This document shows positions 18,891 to 27,815 of a stretch of 64,000 nucleotides of DNA, in pieces; the first letter of the stretch is position 1; each line of letters starts with the position of its first letter. The stretch lies in contig CAWANF010000015.1 of assembly GCA_963783355.1 (NCBI GenBank), positions 94,312 through 158,311 on the forward strand, given 5' to 3'. The notes beneath the pieces were generated by a model that worked only from the letters and a program-made list of their open reading frames with translations, was not told where the DNA came from and made no database searches. The stretch is from CAWANF01 sp963783355. GTDB taxonomy: Bacteria > Bacteroidota > Rhodothermia > Balneolales > DATFMH01. The position numbers and the translations under genes were made by a program.

Positions 18891-19139
18891 ATGAAATCAG
18901 CAAAAAATATTTTTATAAAAGAGGATTTAAGAACAGAAGAAATTGACATGACAGGAATTGTTTCAATTACATACAATTCATATAAAGAATTTTACCTGGC
19001 CCCTGAATTGGGGCGAACTGATTTTTTGTTTCTCACAAAACACAAAAATAAAACGAGCTGTTCATCAGAAAGAAATTGCGAACAGAGTGCTGCTCTGGCA
19101 GTATCTCTTTCCTCAATCTCCCATCCTGCAAATCCTTAA
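18891..19139 (+). CDS. Possible small protein of unknown function
   Basis: An 82-residue frame starting at ATG 18891, with GGGAGTGG five bases before it, a better ribosome site than most genes here. It begins MKSAKNIFIKEDLRTEE and contains FYLAPELGRTDFLFL. The C-terminal third is Ser/Cys/Ala-rich without an obvious fold. A terminator-like hairpin follows at 19179, so a separate transcript ending before P-II is plausible. There is no recognisable family, signal peptide or membrane segment. It may be a real small gene, a leader peptide of the nitrogen module, or chance. Confidence 0.4.
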   Translation: MKSAKNIFIKEDLRTEEIDMTGIVSITYNSYKEFYLAPELGRTDFLFLTKHKNKTSCSSERNCEQSAALAVSLSSISHPANP

Positions 19140-19178
19140 TTGATTTGCGACACTTAACAACACATACAGCCGATACAT

Positions 19179-19220
19179 ACCGGGATTTCTCTTGAATGCG
19201 GGAGATCCCGGTTTCTTCTC
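19179..19220 (+). terminator. Hairpin, probable terminator before the P-II gene
   Basis: ACCGGGAT (19179-19186) pairs with ATCCCGGT (19205-19212), extended inside by CTC/GAG, followed by TTTCTTCTC. The T-tract is imperfect. It lies between the small open frame and P-II. Confidence 0.6.
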
Positions 19221-19293
19221 AATAATTAAAACCGCAACTCTAAAAATAGTCTCTTCTCACTAGCTGTCTATAAACTAAAACTATACTTGCTTT

Positions 19294-19632
19294 ATGAAAA
19301 AAGTAGAAGCAATCATACGGACTTCAAAATTTGAAGAAGTTCATACAGAACTAAAACAAATCGGTATCGGATTCATGACCTTTATGGATGTAAAGGGATT
19401 TGGATTGGAACACAGCGCAACGCAAATGTATCGTGGCGCCACGGTTGAGATTGGATTCATTCCACGAATGCTTCTGGATATCGTCATACCTGACGATCGT
19501 CTCAACGACTTAATTGACTGCCTGATGAAATCAGCATCAACAGGCGATGTTGGTGACGGAAAAATATTTGTCTATGACGTCTCTGAAGCCTATCGCATAC
19601 GCAATGGCGAACGTGATGATAACGCGTTGTAA
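19294..19632 (+). CDS. P-II family nitrogen regulator with altered effector and modification residues
   Basis: 112 residues, full family length, aligning with E. coli GlnK without gaps: VKGFG at 33-37, YRGA at 46-49, GDGKIFV at 87-93. P-II proteins sense ATP/ADP and 2-oxoglutarate and plug AmtB. Three functional positions differ. Gln39, which coordinates Mg-ATP and 2-oxoglutarate, is Glu. Tyr51, the uridylylation site, is Val. Lys58, which salt-bridges 2-oxoglutarate, is Arg. The nucleotide site (GDGK, RIRNGE) looks intact. It lies 76 bases upstream of the ammonium transporter, the classical partner. No uridylylation is expected, and 2-oxoglutarate sensing may be changed; the latter is inference. 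Confidence 0.93.
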   Translation: MKKVEAIIRTSKFEEVHTELKQIGIGFMTFMDVKGFGLEHSATQMYRGATVEIGFIPRMLLDIVIPDDRLNDLIDCLMKSASTGDVGDGKIFVYDVSEAYRIRNGERDDNAL

Positions 19633-19708
19633 ACGACCCTGAAAATATGGGTTGAAAAAAACTGACTGACCTAACTTTGACTCTCTTTAATAAAAAATAA
19701 AAAACATT

Positions 19709-21283
19709 ATGGGAACTAATGCGATTAAAAAACATTTTCCATCAAGCCTGTTTTCAATATTAATAGTCATATTTTTATTGATGACGGCTGCTCCACCTAC
19801 AACATATGCACAGGCGCAAGCTGATCCGACAGGGGCACACACCGGTACGATAAACGATGTGCCTGCGGCTACGGCTGGAAAACCGACACTTACGGAACTC
19901 GGTAATGCCGTTGGCCACAATATGATTTCTATAAACCTGGTCTGGACTCTGATTGCCGGATTCCTTGTCATGTTCATGCAAGCCGGTTTTGCAATGGTAG
20001 AGGCAGGTTTTACCAGGGCGAAACACGTAGCACACACCATGAGTATGAACTTCTTCATTTACGTTCTGGGTATCATAGGTTTCTGGATTTGCGGATTCGC
20101 ACTAATGTTCGGTGGGGTGGGATCCATCGGCGCCTTAGGTGGAACCCCTGGATTAAACCATGAAATAACCCTTCATTTATTCGGAAAAAGTTTCGGATTA
20201 TTCGGTGGTTCCGGATTCTTCCTGAACGGTTCCGTGTATGACGTTGGTATTTTTGCCCTTTTCCTCTTCCAAATGGTCTTCATGGACACCACAGCCACCA
20301 TTCCAACTGGAGCTATGGCTGAAAGATGGAAATTCAAAGCTTTTGCGGTTTATGGTCTTTTCATCTCTGCAATCGTATACCCACTCTACGGCAACTGGGT
20401 ATGGGGAGGCGGATGGTTATCCGCTTTAGGAACCAACTTTGGTTTAGGACACGGTGTTGTTGATTTTGCCGGATCTTCCGTAGTACATATGGTTGGCGGT
20501 GTTGCCGCTTTGGCTGGTGCCATGGTTATTGGCCCGCGTATAGGAAAATATAATAAAGATGGTTCCGTCAATGCTATTCCGGGACACAACCTCCCAATGG
20601 CCATAATAGGTACATTCATCCTTGCTTTTGGATGGTTCGGTTTCAATCCTGGCTCAACGTTAGCCGGAACCGATCTCCGTATCGCTGTCGTTGCTACGAA
20701 CACGATGTTGGCCAGTGCCAGCGGGGCTTTATTCGCGACACTTTACATGTGGATTAAATTCAAAAAGCCGGATCCCAGTATGATGGCTAACGGTATGCTT
20801 GCAGGTCTTGTTGCCATTACGGCTCCCTGTGCATTCGTTAACGCTGAATCAGCTTTCCTTATCGGAGCTATTGCCGGTGTCCTGGTGGTTGCAGCCGTAT
20901 TCTTCATCGACCAAAAATTGAAGATAGATGATCCTGTCGGAGCTATTGCCGTTCACGGTGTAAACGGATTTTGGGGCATCCTTGCTCTTGGCCTTTTCGC
21001 CGACGGTAGCTATGGCGCCGGCTGGAATGGCGTTTCCGGTACCGTAACCGGTTTATTCTATGGCAACCCCGGTCAGTTCGTAGCTGAATTAATCGGTGGT
21101 ATTGTATGCTTCGTCTTTGTATTCGCAGTAATGTACGCTTTCTTCAAAATATGCGACAACGTCATGGGTATTCGTGTGAGTGCCGCTGATGAAATTGCCG
21201 GTCTTGATATTCCGGAAATGGGTGTCCACGGATATGATGAACCCACATCAGTACAAGAATTTATTCCTGCAGCTGAAGCCTAA
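19709..21283 (+). CDS. amt: Ammonium transporter (Amt family)
   Basis: 524 residues, longer than the usual 400-450. It has a cleavable signal peptide (hydrophobic ILIVIFLLMTAAPP, cleavage near TYAQ), a 35-residue periplasmic stretch, then eleven membrane helices. The Amt signature around DFAGSSVVHMVGG holds the first pore histidine (about 259), and AVHGVNGFWG holds the second (about 415). FGWFGFNPGS is also conserved. The cytoplasmic C-terminus (DEIAGLDIPEMGVHGYDE) contains the family motif that P-II and trimer cross-talk rely on. It conducts ammonium across the inner membrane and is coupled to the upstream P-II gene. Confidence 0.97.
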   Translation: MGTNAIKKHFPSSLFSILIVIFLLMTAAPPTTYAQAQADPTGAHTGTINDVPAATAGKPTLTELGNAVGHNMISINLVWTLIAGFLVMFMQAGFAMVEAGFTRAKHVAHTMSMNFFIYVLGIIGFWICGFALMFGGVGSIGALGGTPGLNHEITLHLFGKSFGLFGGSGFFLNGSVYDVGIFALFLFQMVFMDTTATIPTGAMAERWKFKAFAVYGLFISAIVYPLYGNWVWGGGWLSALGTNFGLGHGVVDFAGSSVVHMVGGVAALAGAMVIGPRIGKYNKDGSVNAIPGHNLPMAIIGTFILAFGWFGFNPGSTLAGTDLRIAVVATNTMLASASGALFATLYMWIKFKKPDPSMMANGMLAGLVAITAPCAFVNAESAFLIGAIAGVLVVAAVFFIDQKLKIDDPVGAIAVHGVNGFWGILALGLFADGSYGAGWNGVSGTVTGLFYGNPGQFVAELIGGIVCFVFVFAVMYAFFKICDNVMGIRVSAADEIAGLDIPEMGVHGYDEPTSVQEFIPAAEA

Positions 21284-21609
21284 TATGTCATGGTCAGCAG
21301 GTTGTTCTGTAGACGACTCACTTTATTGTGGGTCGTTTGCAGGACGTAATAATTCTCTTTATTAAAAAATGGAATGGAAAAATTTATTACAAATATCCTT
21401 TAACCAATTAATAATCATTCCTTTGTGCTTTCTTAAATTGCCCTGACCAGGTAATATGAAAGCACAACAATTATACAAATTTTGACTTTTTGTTGGCCAG
21501 CTGAAAAGAAACAACATTTCTTTATTCAACTTGTATACCATCTCTTTGTCTTTTTTCAGGCCCAAAAACTATCAAACAAATAACCATAACCTTTAACACA
21601 GGTATTATT
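21284..21609. other. Intergenic region between amt and the porin-like gene
   Basis: Contains a 9-bp hairpin ACGACTCAC/GTGGGTCGT (21313-21321 with 21328-21336) shortly after the amt stop, with no T-tract; it may attenuate or protect the transcript end. Otherwise AT-rich with no feature I recognise. Confidence 0.45.
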
Positions 21610-22356
21610 ATGGACCTCAAAAGCACAAATTTCAAAAATTCATTTTATAAAATATTATTGATCGCAATTTGCCTGTTCTCTGCTAAAAGCGTGATGGCAC
21701 AGGCTTCCTTCAGCGCCTCTATGGATATTTACAACCAATATATCTGGAGGGGGTTCAATTTTGGCGATTCTCCTTCGTTACAACCATCGTTCATGTTCGA
21801 TGATTCTAATTTCGAAATTGGAGTTTGGGGAGCTTTCTCTACGATGAGAAATCCAACCTCGGAATCCAAAGCGTATACTGAAACAGATGCTTATGCTTCA
21901 TATACCATTCCTACGGCATCATCAGGAAGTTTCAGCCTTGGGATCACAGACTACTTCCTCCCTTATACAAGTACGGGATACTATTTCGATTTCAACAATT
22001 ATCACGTTTTCGAAGCTAACCTTGGATATACTGGCCCGAAAAGCTTTCCAATTGGTTTATCAGCCAACATAAATTTTGCAGGAGCGGATAAAAAACATTC
22101 AGTCTACTTACAGGCTTCTTATCCTATATTAACAGCCGAACTTACTTTAGGATTTATTCCAATGAAAACAGGGTATTACGGCCAGGAAGAAAAGGGATCT
22201 TTTCAGGAAATGACAAAACCTGGCCTTGTGTTAATTGGTTTCAGCAATACACAAGATGTTAAAATTACTGATAAGTTCAGTCTTCCTGTTAACGGAGCGG
22301 TACAAGTAAATCCATACACCAAGAATATTTACCTCTTATTCGGTGTAACTATTTAA
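21610..22356 (+). CDS. TorF/Gcw_chp-family putative outer-membrane porin
   Basis: 248 residues. A signal peptide (ILLIAICLFSAKSVMAQA) is followed by amphipathic strands starting FSASMDIYNQYIWRGFNF. The Y-x-W-RG motif after the first strand is typical of the TorF/Gcw_chp family of small outer-membrane barrels. Further strands include FEIGVWGAFST, FSLGITDYFLPY and YLLFGVTI at the very C-terminus, an aromatic/hydrophobic barrel end. Members commonly sit beside amt genes, as here, which suggests outer-membrane passage of ammonium or a related role; that role is inferred from context. Confidence 0.82.
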   Translation: MDLKSTNFKNSFYKILLIAICLFSAKSVMAQASFSASMDIYNQYIWRGFNFGDSPSLQPSFMFDDSNFEIGVWGAFSTMRNPTSESKAYTETDAYASYTIPTASSGSFSLGITDYFLPYTSTGYYFDFNNYHVFEANLGYTGPKSFPIGLSANINFAGADKKHSVYLQASYPILTAELTLGFIPMKTGYYGQEEKGSFQEMTKPGLVLIGFSNTQDVKITDKFSLPVNGAVQVNPYTKNIYLLFGVTI

Positions 22357-22411
22357 TCATTCATTGCAATAGAAACGGAAGTGATATGAATTTCACAAAA
22401 AGTAGCAGAGA

Positions 22412-23770
22412 TTATTTATTATCGTCTTTCTCCTGATTCATAATATTTTGTAATCGCTGCCAATAACGTGGTTCATATCCTTCCTTTCCCGCTTCAAACC
22501 ATTTCTTATTTTTCAGGTTGTCAGGTAAATATTGTTGGTATACCCAATGATGCTCAAATGAATGTGGATATTTGTAATCCTCAGAAGCATTTTTCACATC
22601 AAGATACTTCGCTTCCAGTTTATTGGCTGTCTTATCTTTTAAATGGGTAGGAACATTCCCGATTCCCTTTTTCTGAATCTCACTCATTACCGAAAATACA
22701 GCGGAGGTACTGTTGCTCTTTGGAGCTAAAGCACAAAACAAACAGGCATGAGCTAGAAAATACCAGCCTTCCGGCATCCCGCATTTTGTATAGGCTTCAT
22801 GCGCCGCATTGACGGTTACCAATACCGACGAATCCGCTATACCGATATCTTCAGAAGCAAAAATCATCATTCTCCGGAATATAAAATTCGGGTCTTCGCC
22901 GCTTTCAACCATGGCCGAAAGCCAGTATAATGCCGCATCCGGATTAGAGCCTCTCATCGATTTTATAAATGCTGATGCATAATGATAATGCTCGTCTCCA
23001 GTGGTATCGTACTTAAACACTCTTTTTTGAAGACACTCCCGGGCTAAATCCAGATCAACACTACGTCGATCGTTCTTATCCGGTTTAGCCGTAACAACAG
23101 CTAATTCAAGGGCATTCAATGCATTGCGGATGTCTCCGCCGGAATATTCAGATAAAAATTTCTTTGCTTCATCCGTAATATCAACATGATATTTTCCCAA
23201 TCCCCGTTCTTCATCTTCAAGTGCACGATCAATTAAAAAACTGATTTCATCGATAGTAAAAGGAAATAACTCGAACAACTGGCATCGGGACAATAGTGGT
23301 CCGACAAGGGAATAAAAAGGATTTTCAGTGGTAGCCCCAATCAATGTCAGCAAACCGGATTCCAGGTGAGGCAGTAATCCGTCTTGTTGAGCCTTGTTCC
23401 ACCGATGAATCTCATCAACAAAAAGTATCGTTTTTCGGCTATTTACTTTTTCACGATCCCTTGCCCGCTGAACCACCATTTTCAATTCTTTGACACCATC
23501 CAGCACAGCATTTAATATTTCAAAATCGGCATTGACTTCACGGGAAATAACGTAAGCCAGCGTGGTCTTTCCGGAACTGGGCGGGCCATAAAATATAACC
23601 GATCCAATCACACCGCTTTCAATCATACGCCGAAGCAATTTTCCCTTGCCCAAAACATGTTCCTGTCCGGCAAATTCATCCAGATTGCGCGGCCGCATCC
23701 TTGTTGCCAAGGGTTCACGGATTGAAGATTCTTTTGAATTTGTATTCTTTTTTTCCTGAAATAAATCCAT
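22412..23770 (-). CDS. rarA: Replication-associated recombination protein A (AAA+ ATPase)
   Basis: 452 residues. The N-terminus has RPRNLDEFAGQEHVLGKGKLLRR, split here only by the usual family spacing, then Walker A (YGPPSSGKTT) and Walker B (TILFVDEIHRWNKAQQD). Sensor 1 is in LIGATTENPFYSL, with arginine-finger context LLSRC. The C-terminal half (SDRVALYW-like stretch DAALYWLSAMVESGEDP, ASEDIGIAD) is the MgsA/RarA tetramerisation part. It acts at stalled replication forks, related to the clamp loader. No Shine-Dalgarno site is visible. It is followed on the same strand by nothing within 50 bases. Confidence 0.96.
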   Translation of the reverse strand: MDLFQEKKNTNSKESSIREPLATRMRPRNLDEFAGQEHVLGKGKLLRRMIESGVIGSVIFYGPPSSGKTTLAYVISREVNADFEILNAVLDGVKELKMVVQRARDREKVNSRKTILFVDEIHRWNKAQQDGLLPHLESGLLTLIGATTENPFYSLVGPLLSRCQLFELFPFTIDEISFLIDRALEDEERGLGKYHVDITDEAKKFLSEYSGGDIRNALNALELAVVTAKPDKNDRRSVDLDLARECLQKRVFKYDTTGDEHYHYASAFIKSMRGSNPDAALYWLSAMVESGEDPNFIFRRMMIFASEDIGIADSSVLVTVNAAHEAYTKCGMPEGWYFLAHACLFCALAPKSNSTSAVFSVMSEIQKKGIGNVPTHLKDKTANKLEAKYLDVKNASEDYKYPHSFEHHWVYQQYLPDNLKNKKWFEAGKEGYEPRYWQRLQNIMNQEKDDNK

Positions 23771-23785
23771 AAAAATAATTTAGAC

Positions 23786-23818
23786 AAAAAAAGGCGTGAA
23801 TAAATACTCACGCCTTCA
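23786..23818 (-). terminator. Terminator of the carboxylase operon
   Basis: Stem AAGGCGTGA/TCACGCCTT (23791-23799 with 23808-23816) with a plus-strand A-run at 23786-23792, i.e. a T-tract on the minus strand. It ends transcription from the gene stopping at 23839, ahead of rarA. Confidence 0.88.
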
Positions 23819-23838
23819 AATAAAATTCACTGTTTAAC

Positions 23839-25386
23839 TTATAATGGTAAATTATCGTGCTTTTTACGGGGAACACTGTCCACTTTATTTTTAATCAGTT
23901 CGAAAGCAGATATTAGTTTTTCCCTGGTTTCAGATGGCAGGATAACATCATCGATATACCCTCGTTCAGCTGCCCTGTAGGGATTGGCAAAAGCTTTTTC
24001 ATACGAATCTTCCAGCTCTTTTTGCTTTGATTCTTTATCATCGGCTGCCGCAATATCTCTTTTAAAGATGATTTCAACGGCACCTTTCACCCCCATCACT
24101 GCGATCTCAGCTGTTGGCCACGCCACATTATAATCAGCTCGTATGTGCTTCGAATTCATCACATCATAAGCCCCGCCATAGGCTTTGCGTGTGATAACTG
24201 TCATTTTCGGCACCGTAGCTTCGCAAAATGCATATAGCAGTTTTGCACCATGTTTGATGATACCACCCCATTCCTGATCGGTTCCGGGAAGAAAACCCGG
24301 CACATCTTCAAAGACAAGAAGAGGAATGTTGAAGGCATCACAAAAGCGTACAAAACGTGCTCCTTTTATGGAAGCATCAATATCCAGGCATCCGGCAAGC
24401 GATAAGGGTTGATTGGCAACCACACCGATGCTTTTTCCGCCCAAACGGGCAAACCCGACGAGAAGATTATCCGCATAGTTTTCGTGAACTTCCATGAAAG
24501 TATCGTTGTCTACAATTCCTGATATGACATCATGCATGTCATAGGGTTTATTTGGATTATCCGGAACCATGGCGTCGAGCAATGCCACTTTGGACGGATC
24601 GGGCTCAGTCGAATCCGTAACCGGAGCTTTTTCCTCACAGTTCATCGGCAGATAAGACATTAACTGCCGAATATCCATCAGGCATTGGGCGTCATTTTCG
24701 CAGGCAAAATGGCTGACACCGGATTTAGAACTATGGGCCATGGCTCCACCTAATTCTTCAGAAGTCACTTCTTCATGCGTCACGGTCTTAACCACATTCG
24801 GACCGGTAACAAACATGAAACTTGTCCCCTTGACCATAAATGTAAAATCGGTAATGGCCGGACTATACACAGCACCACCGGCACAAGGGCCCATGATTGC
24901 TGAAATTTGCGGTATGACCCCGGAAGCCATTGAATTACGCCAGAATACTTCGGCATATCCTCCAAGTGACGCCACCCCTTCCTGGATGCGGGCACCACCG
25001 GAATCATTCAAACCGATAATCGGCACACCATTTTTCATCGCCAGATCCATTATTTTAACAATTTTCTCGGCATGTGACTCCGATAATGATCCACCAAAAA
25101 CCGTAAAATCCTGGCTAAAAACATACACCGGTCGATCGTCAATTTTACCAAAACCTGTTACGACGCCGTCCCCGAGATATCGTTGCTTATCCAGGCCAAA
25201 ATCTTTGGAGCGGTGTTTAACAAAAGCTCCAATTTCCTGGAAAGACCCCTTATCAAGCAGCAATTCAATTCGTTCTCTTGCTGTTAGTTTGCCTGATTTA
25301 TGCTGGCGCTCAATTCTATCAAGGCCACCGCCCAACTTTGATTTTTCCTTAAGTTGAGCAAGTTCTTCAATTCGTTCGTTGGACAT
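23839..25386 (-). CDS. Acyl-CoA carboxylase beta subunit (propionyl/methylmalonyl-CoA carboxyltransferase)
   Basis: 515 residues, typical for the PccB/MmdA carboxyltransferase family. The N-terminal crotonase-like domain has LNDSGGARIQEGV and MGPCAGGAVYSPA (first oxyanion Gly pair). The C-terminal domain has VFEDVPGFLPGTDQE and TRKAYGGAYDVMN (second site). It moves a carboxyl group between biotin and propionyl- or acetyl-CoA. No biotin carboxylase or carrier subunit lies nearby, so the substrate and whether it pairs with a carboxylase or decarboxylase cannot be fixed. It lies 18 bases downstream of the acidic-protein gene and probably shares its transcript. A clear terminator follows. Confidence 0.93.
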   Translation of the reverse strand: MSNERIEELAQLKEKSKLGGGLDRIERQHKSGKLTARERIELLLDKGSFQEIGAFVKHRSKDFGLDKQRYLGDGVVTGFGKIDDRPVYVFSQDFTVFGGSLSESHAEKIVKIMDLAMKNGVPIIGLNDSGGARIQEGVASLGGYAEVFWRNSMASGVIPQISAIMGPCAGGAVYSPAITDFTFMVKGTSFMFVTGPNVVKTVTHEEVTSEELGGAMAHSSKSGVSHFACENDAQCLMDIRQLMSYLPMNCEEKAPVTDSTEPDPSKVALLDAMVPDNPNKPYDMHDVISGIVDNDTFMEVHENYADNLLVGFARLGGKSIGVVANQPLSLAGCLDIDASIKGARFVRFCDAFNIPLLVFEDVPGFLPGTDQEWGGIIKHGAKLLYAFCEATVPKMTVITRKAYGGAYDVMNSKHIRADYNVAWPTAEIAVMGVKGAVEIIFKRDIAAADDKESKQKELEDSYEKAFANPYRAAERGYIDDVILPSETREKLISAFELIKNKVDSVPRKKHDNLPL

Positions 25387-25404
25387 GCTCTTATAGTTTC
25401 GTTC

Positions 25405-27066
25405 TTATTTTTTTTCAATAAAATACGTTTGAAGCCTGTCGGTAAAGTCAATCGCTGATTCCGAATAAATATTTATCATATTTCTCCTGAATATTTCTGA
25501 AGAAATATACTTACTGGCTTTACTCCAGGATTCAAACTCAGCAATCATTTTTAATGCTTCTGTAAAACTGTTATTATCGCCCCCGAATATTTCATCCGTA
25601 AAACGATTCTCTTGATCTTCAACATAATGATAAAGTAAATCAAACGGATCAGACTCTTCACTTTTTTCCTGATCATTAACTAAATCTATGATTGGCTTTT
25701 CATTATACTCATCCGGCTCATTTTCCTCAGCCAGTTGTTGTGCCAGGGATTTTTTAGTTTGAGATAACTCCCGGCCATCGTCCGAATGATCATATTTTTT
25801 CAGAATATTATCATCTTCTGAACTGGCTACTGCAAATCGTTTCCATATTGGAACAGCATCCTCCGATTCTTCCGGAACGTCTATGTCCGGTTCGGATTCT
25901 TCGGCAGCCTCTGTTGGAGTGGTAACTTCTGATTTTTCTTCTTCAATCTCTGCTGCTGTTTCCTGTTTATTTTCTCCAGAAACAACCTCCGATTCCTCCG
26001 ATTCTTCTTCTTTCACTTCCGGAGCGTCTTTTGCTTCCGTTTCCTGCTGCACTTCCTCAGCCTTTTCTTCCTCAGCCTCTTTTTGTAATTCCGATTCTTC
26101 TGAGGCAAAAAATCTATCTGCGGATAATTCCCCAATTTTTGAATTTATTTCCGATTCCTCCTGAAGAGCCTGCTGCGCCTGTAAAAATGCCTCTGCCAGA
26201 TTATTTTCTTTCTTATTGAATCGCTCTACCAGTGGTTTTTGTTTAACATCTTCCTCATTAAATGATTCAGCCAACGATTTTTCTTCCGATGCATTTGAAA
26301 TATCCTCAACGGTTTCCACTGGCTCCTCCGGTTCTTCATTATAATAATTCGCATCGGGGGCAGATAAGATTTCAATAAATCTCGACCGGGTTACCAGTTC
26401 ACTTTCCCTGTCAAATCGATTCGCCCAATTCGTTTTTTCTTTATCCTCAAAAAAGCATCGAATCAGATCGGGATCTACTTTATTATCTGTCATAATAAAT
26501 AGAGGATCCAGATGTTGAGCCCAATTCAAAGGTGAGAAATGTTCGGTTAGCCGGTCATCAATGCGTGCCACGACCTGATTTGCACGTTCCCTGCTAATGG
26601 TATCTAATTCTTTTTTTTGCATGAAACGAAGTATGGCCTGTGCTAAATGAGAAAATACAACAATGCCCTGAGCTCGTTGCACTATCTCCTGGCGGAAAAG
26701 ATCAGCGCGTTCTCCAAAGAGGAGTTCAGTAATATAGGTACGTGGTTCAGACAGCACCGATATGATATCGTCGATACAATTCTCGAACACGGATCCCCCA
26801 TAACTCATGGGTAACCTGACATTCTCCGCAATTTCTTCAAGAAAAACATTCCATTGTGCTTCTATTTGCTCATCCTTCATATCAGCCCAATCGGTTTCAG
26901 GAATAATCAGGGACTGAATCAGGTTATTCTTAAGCTCGAAACGAACTCTCTCAACTACAAAATCCGGAATTCCATAACGGGCTAATTCTTCCGGAAACAG
27001 GTATTCCTCATGTTCGGGTAACCTGCTGACATATTTGTTTGTTATTTCTTTAACGACATTATGCAT
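25405..27066 (-). CDS. Unknown protein with two helical ends and a long acidic linker
   Basis: 553 residues, not a family I recognise. Residues 1-240 are mostly alpha-helical and regular in composition (EYLFPEELARYGIPDFVVER, LFGERADLFRQEI). Residues about 245-470 are a low-complexity region dominated by Glu, Ser, Ala and Val (blocks such as EEEKAEEVQQETEAKD and EEESEESEVVSG). The last 80 residues form a second ordered helical segment (DPFDLLYHYVEDQ, FESWSKASKYISSEIF, DRLQTYFIEKK). There is no signal peptide or membrane segment. The layout, two ordered ends joined by an acidic tether, suggests a scaffold or adaptor. It precedes the carboxylase gene by 18 bases, so a shared transcript is likely. 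Confidence 0.75.
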   Translation of the reverse strand: MHNVVKEITNKYVSRLPEHEEYLFPEELARYGIPDFVVERVRFELKNNLIQSLIIPETDWADMKDEQIEAQWNVFLEEIAENVRLPMSYGGSVFENCIDDIISVLSEPRTYITELLFGERADLFRQEIVQRAQGIVVFSHLAQAILRFMQKKELDTISRERANQVVARIDDRLTEHFSPLNWAQHLDPLFIMTDNKVDPDLIRCFFEDKEKTNWANRFDRESELVTRSRFIEILSAPDANYYNEEPEEPVETVEDISNASEEKSLAESFNEEDVKQKPLVERFNKKENNLAEAFLQAQQALQEESEINSKIGELSADRFFASEESELQKEAEEEKAEEVQQETEAKDAPEVKEEESEESEVVSGENKQETAAEIEEEKSEVTTPTEAAEESEPDIDVPEESEDAVPIWKRFAVASSEDDNILKKYDHSDDGRELSQTKKSLAQQLAEENEPDEYNEKPIIDLVNDQEKSEESDPFDLLYHYVEDQENRFTDEIFGGDNNSFTEALKMIAEFESWSKASKYISSEIFRRNMINIYSESAIDFTDRLQTYFIEKK

Positions 27067-27155
27067 AATTCAACTTTTTTGAAGAATATAGAACGACATT
27101 TGTGTCAATACAACCTTTTGATTGGTGATTTGCTTAACACTCATTACTTTTGGGC

Positions 27156-27791
27156 ATGCTAAAACTTACGGTTAATAATTTATCTAAGAGATTCGGACAA
27201 AGAAACATCTTTAGCAAAGTATCTTTTGAACTTTCTGAAGGAGTCTTCGGAATCGCCGGCCCCAACGGATCCGGGAAAAGCACATTATTAAAATGTTTGA
27301 GCCGACTATTACGGCCAACAAAAGGTTCAATCCAGTGGATTCGTAACAATAACGAAATACTCCCTTTGTTATTGAAAGATTATCTCGGTTATGCAGCACC
27401 ATATGTAAATCATTACCCCGAATTAACTTGCCGGGAGAATTTGAAATTTATCTGCAATCTCCGAAGCATCGATTCTTCCGAAAAACGCATCGAAGAAATC
27501 CTAAAATTCGTTGGAATCGCTCATAAAACTGATGAATTATTCGGAAACCTATCCTCGGGGCAGCAACAAAGAATCAAACTTGCCGGTGCCATCATACATT
27601 CCCCGGAAATTTTAATGCTCGATGAACCCGGAACTAACCTCGACCGTAAAGGCCACGAATTAATTGAACAAATTTCGCAACTTTGGTCCGCTAAAAAAAA
27701 ATTATTAATTATCGCTACGAATGACCCGCAGGAACTCGAATTATGCGACAAAATCATTCACATTGATAATTTCTCTGAACAAAAATATTAG
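27156..27791 (+). CDS. ABC transporter ATP-binding protein
   Basis: 211 residues, a compact ATPase subunit. Walker A is GPNGSGKST, the Q-loop region lies near YAAPYVNHYPELT, the signature is LSSGQQQRIKLA, Walker B is ILMLDEPGTNLD and the H-loop position reads IIATNDPQE, with Asn where His is usual. Size and sequence are closest to the CcmA/heme-export or ABC-2 type ATPases. No permease gene is adjacent. The next gene is an aminopeptidase only 24 bases on. The ATG at 27156 is preferred over the TTG two codons earlier; no good ribosome site is visible for either. Confidence 0.88.
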   Translation: MLKLTVNNLSKRFGQRNIFSKVSFELSEGVFGIAGPNGSGKSTLLKCLSRLLRPTKGSIQWIRNNNEILPLLLKDYLGYAAPYVNHYPELTCRENLKFICNLRSIDSSEKRIEEILKFVGIAHKTDELFGNLSSGQQQRIKLAGAIIHSPEILMLDEPGTNLDRKGHELIEQISQLWSAKKKLLIIATNDPQELELCDKIIHIDNFSEQKY

Positions 27792-27815
27792 AACATCGGT
27801 TAATATTATAATCTG

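Noticed and set aside
24740..25357. 205-codon open frame opposite the carboxylase beta gene
   Set aside because: Antisense shadow; the minus-strand protein has full family motifs throughout.
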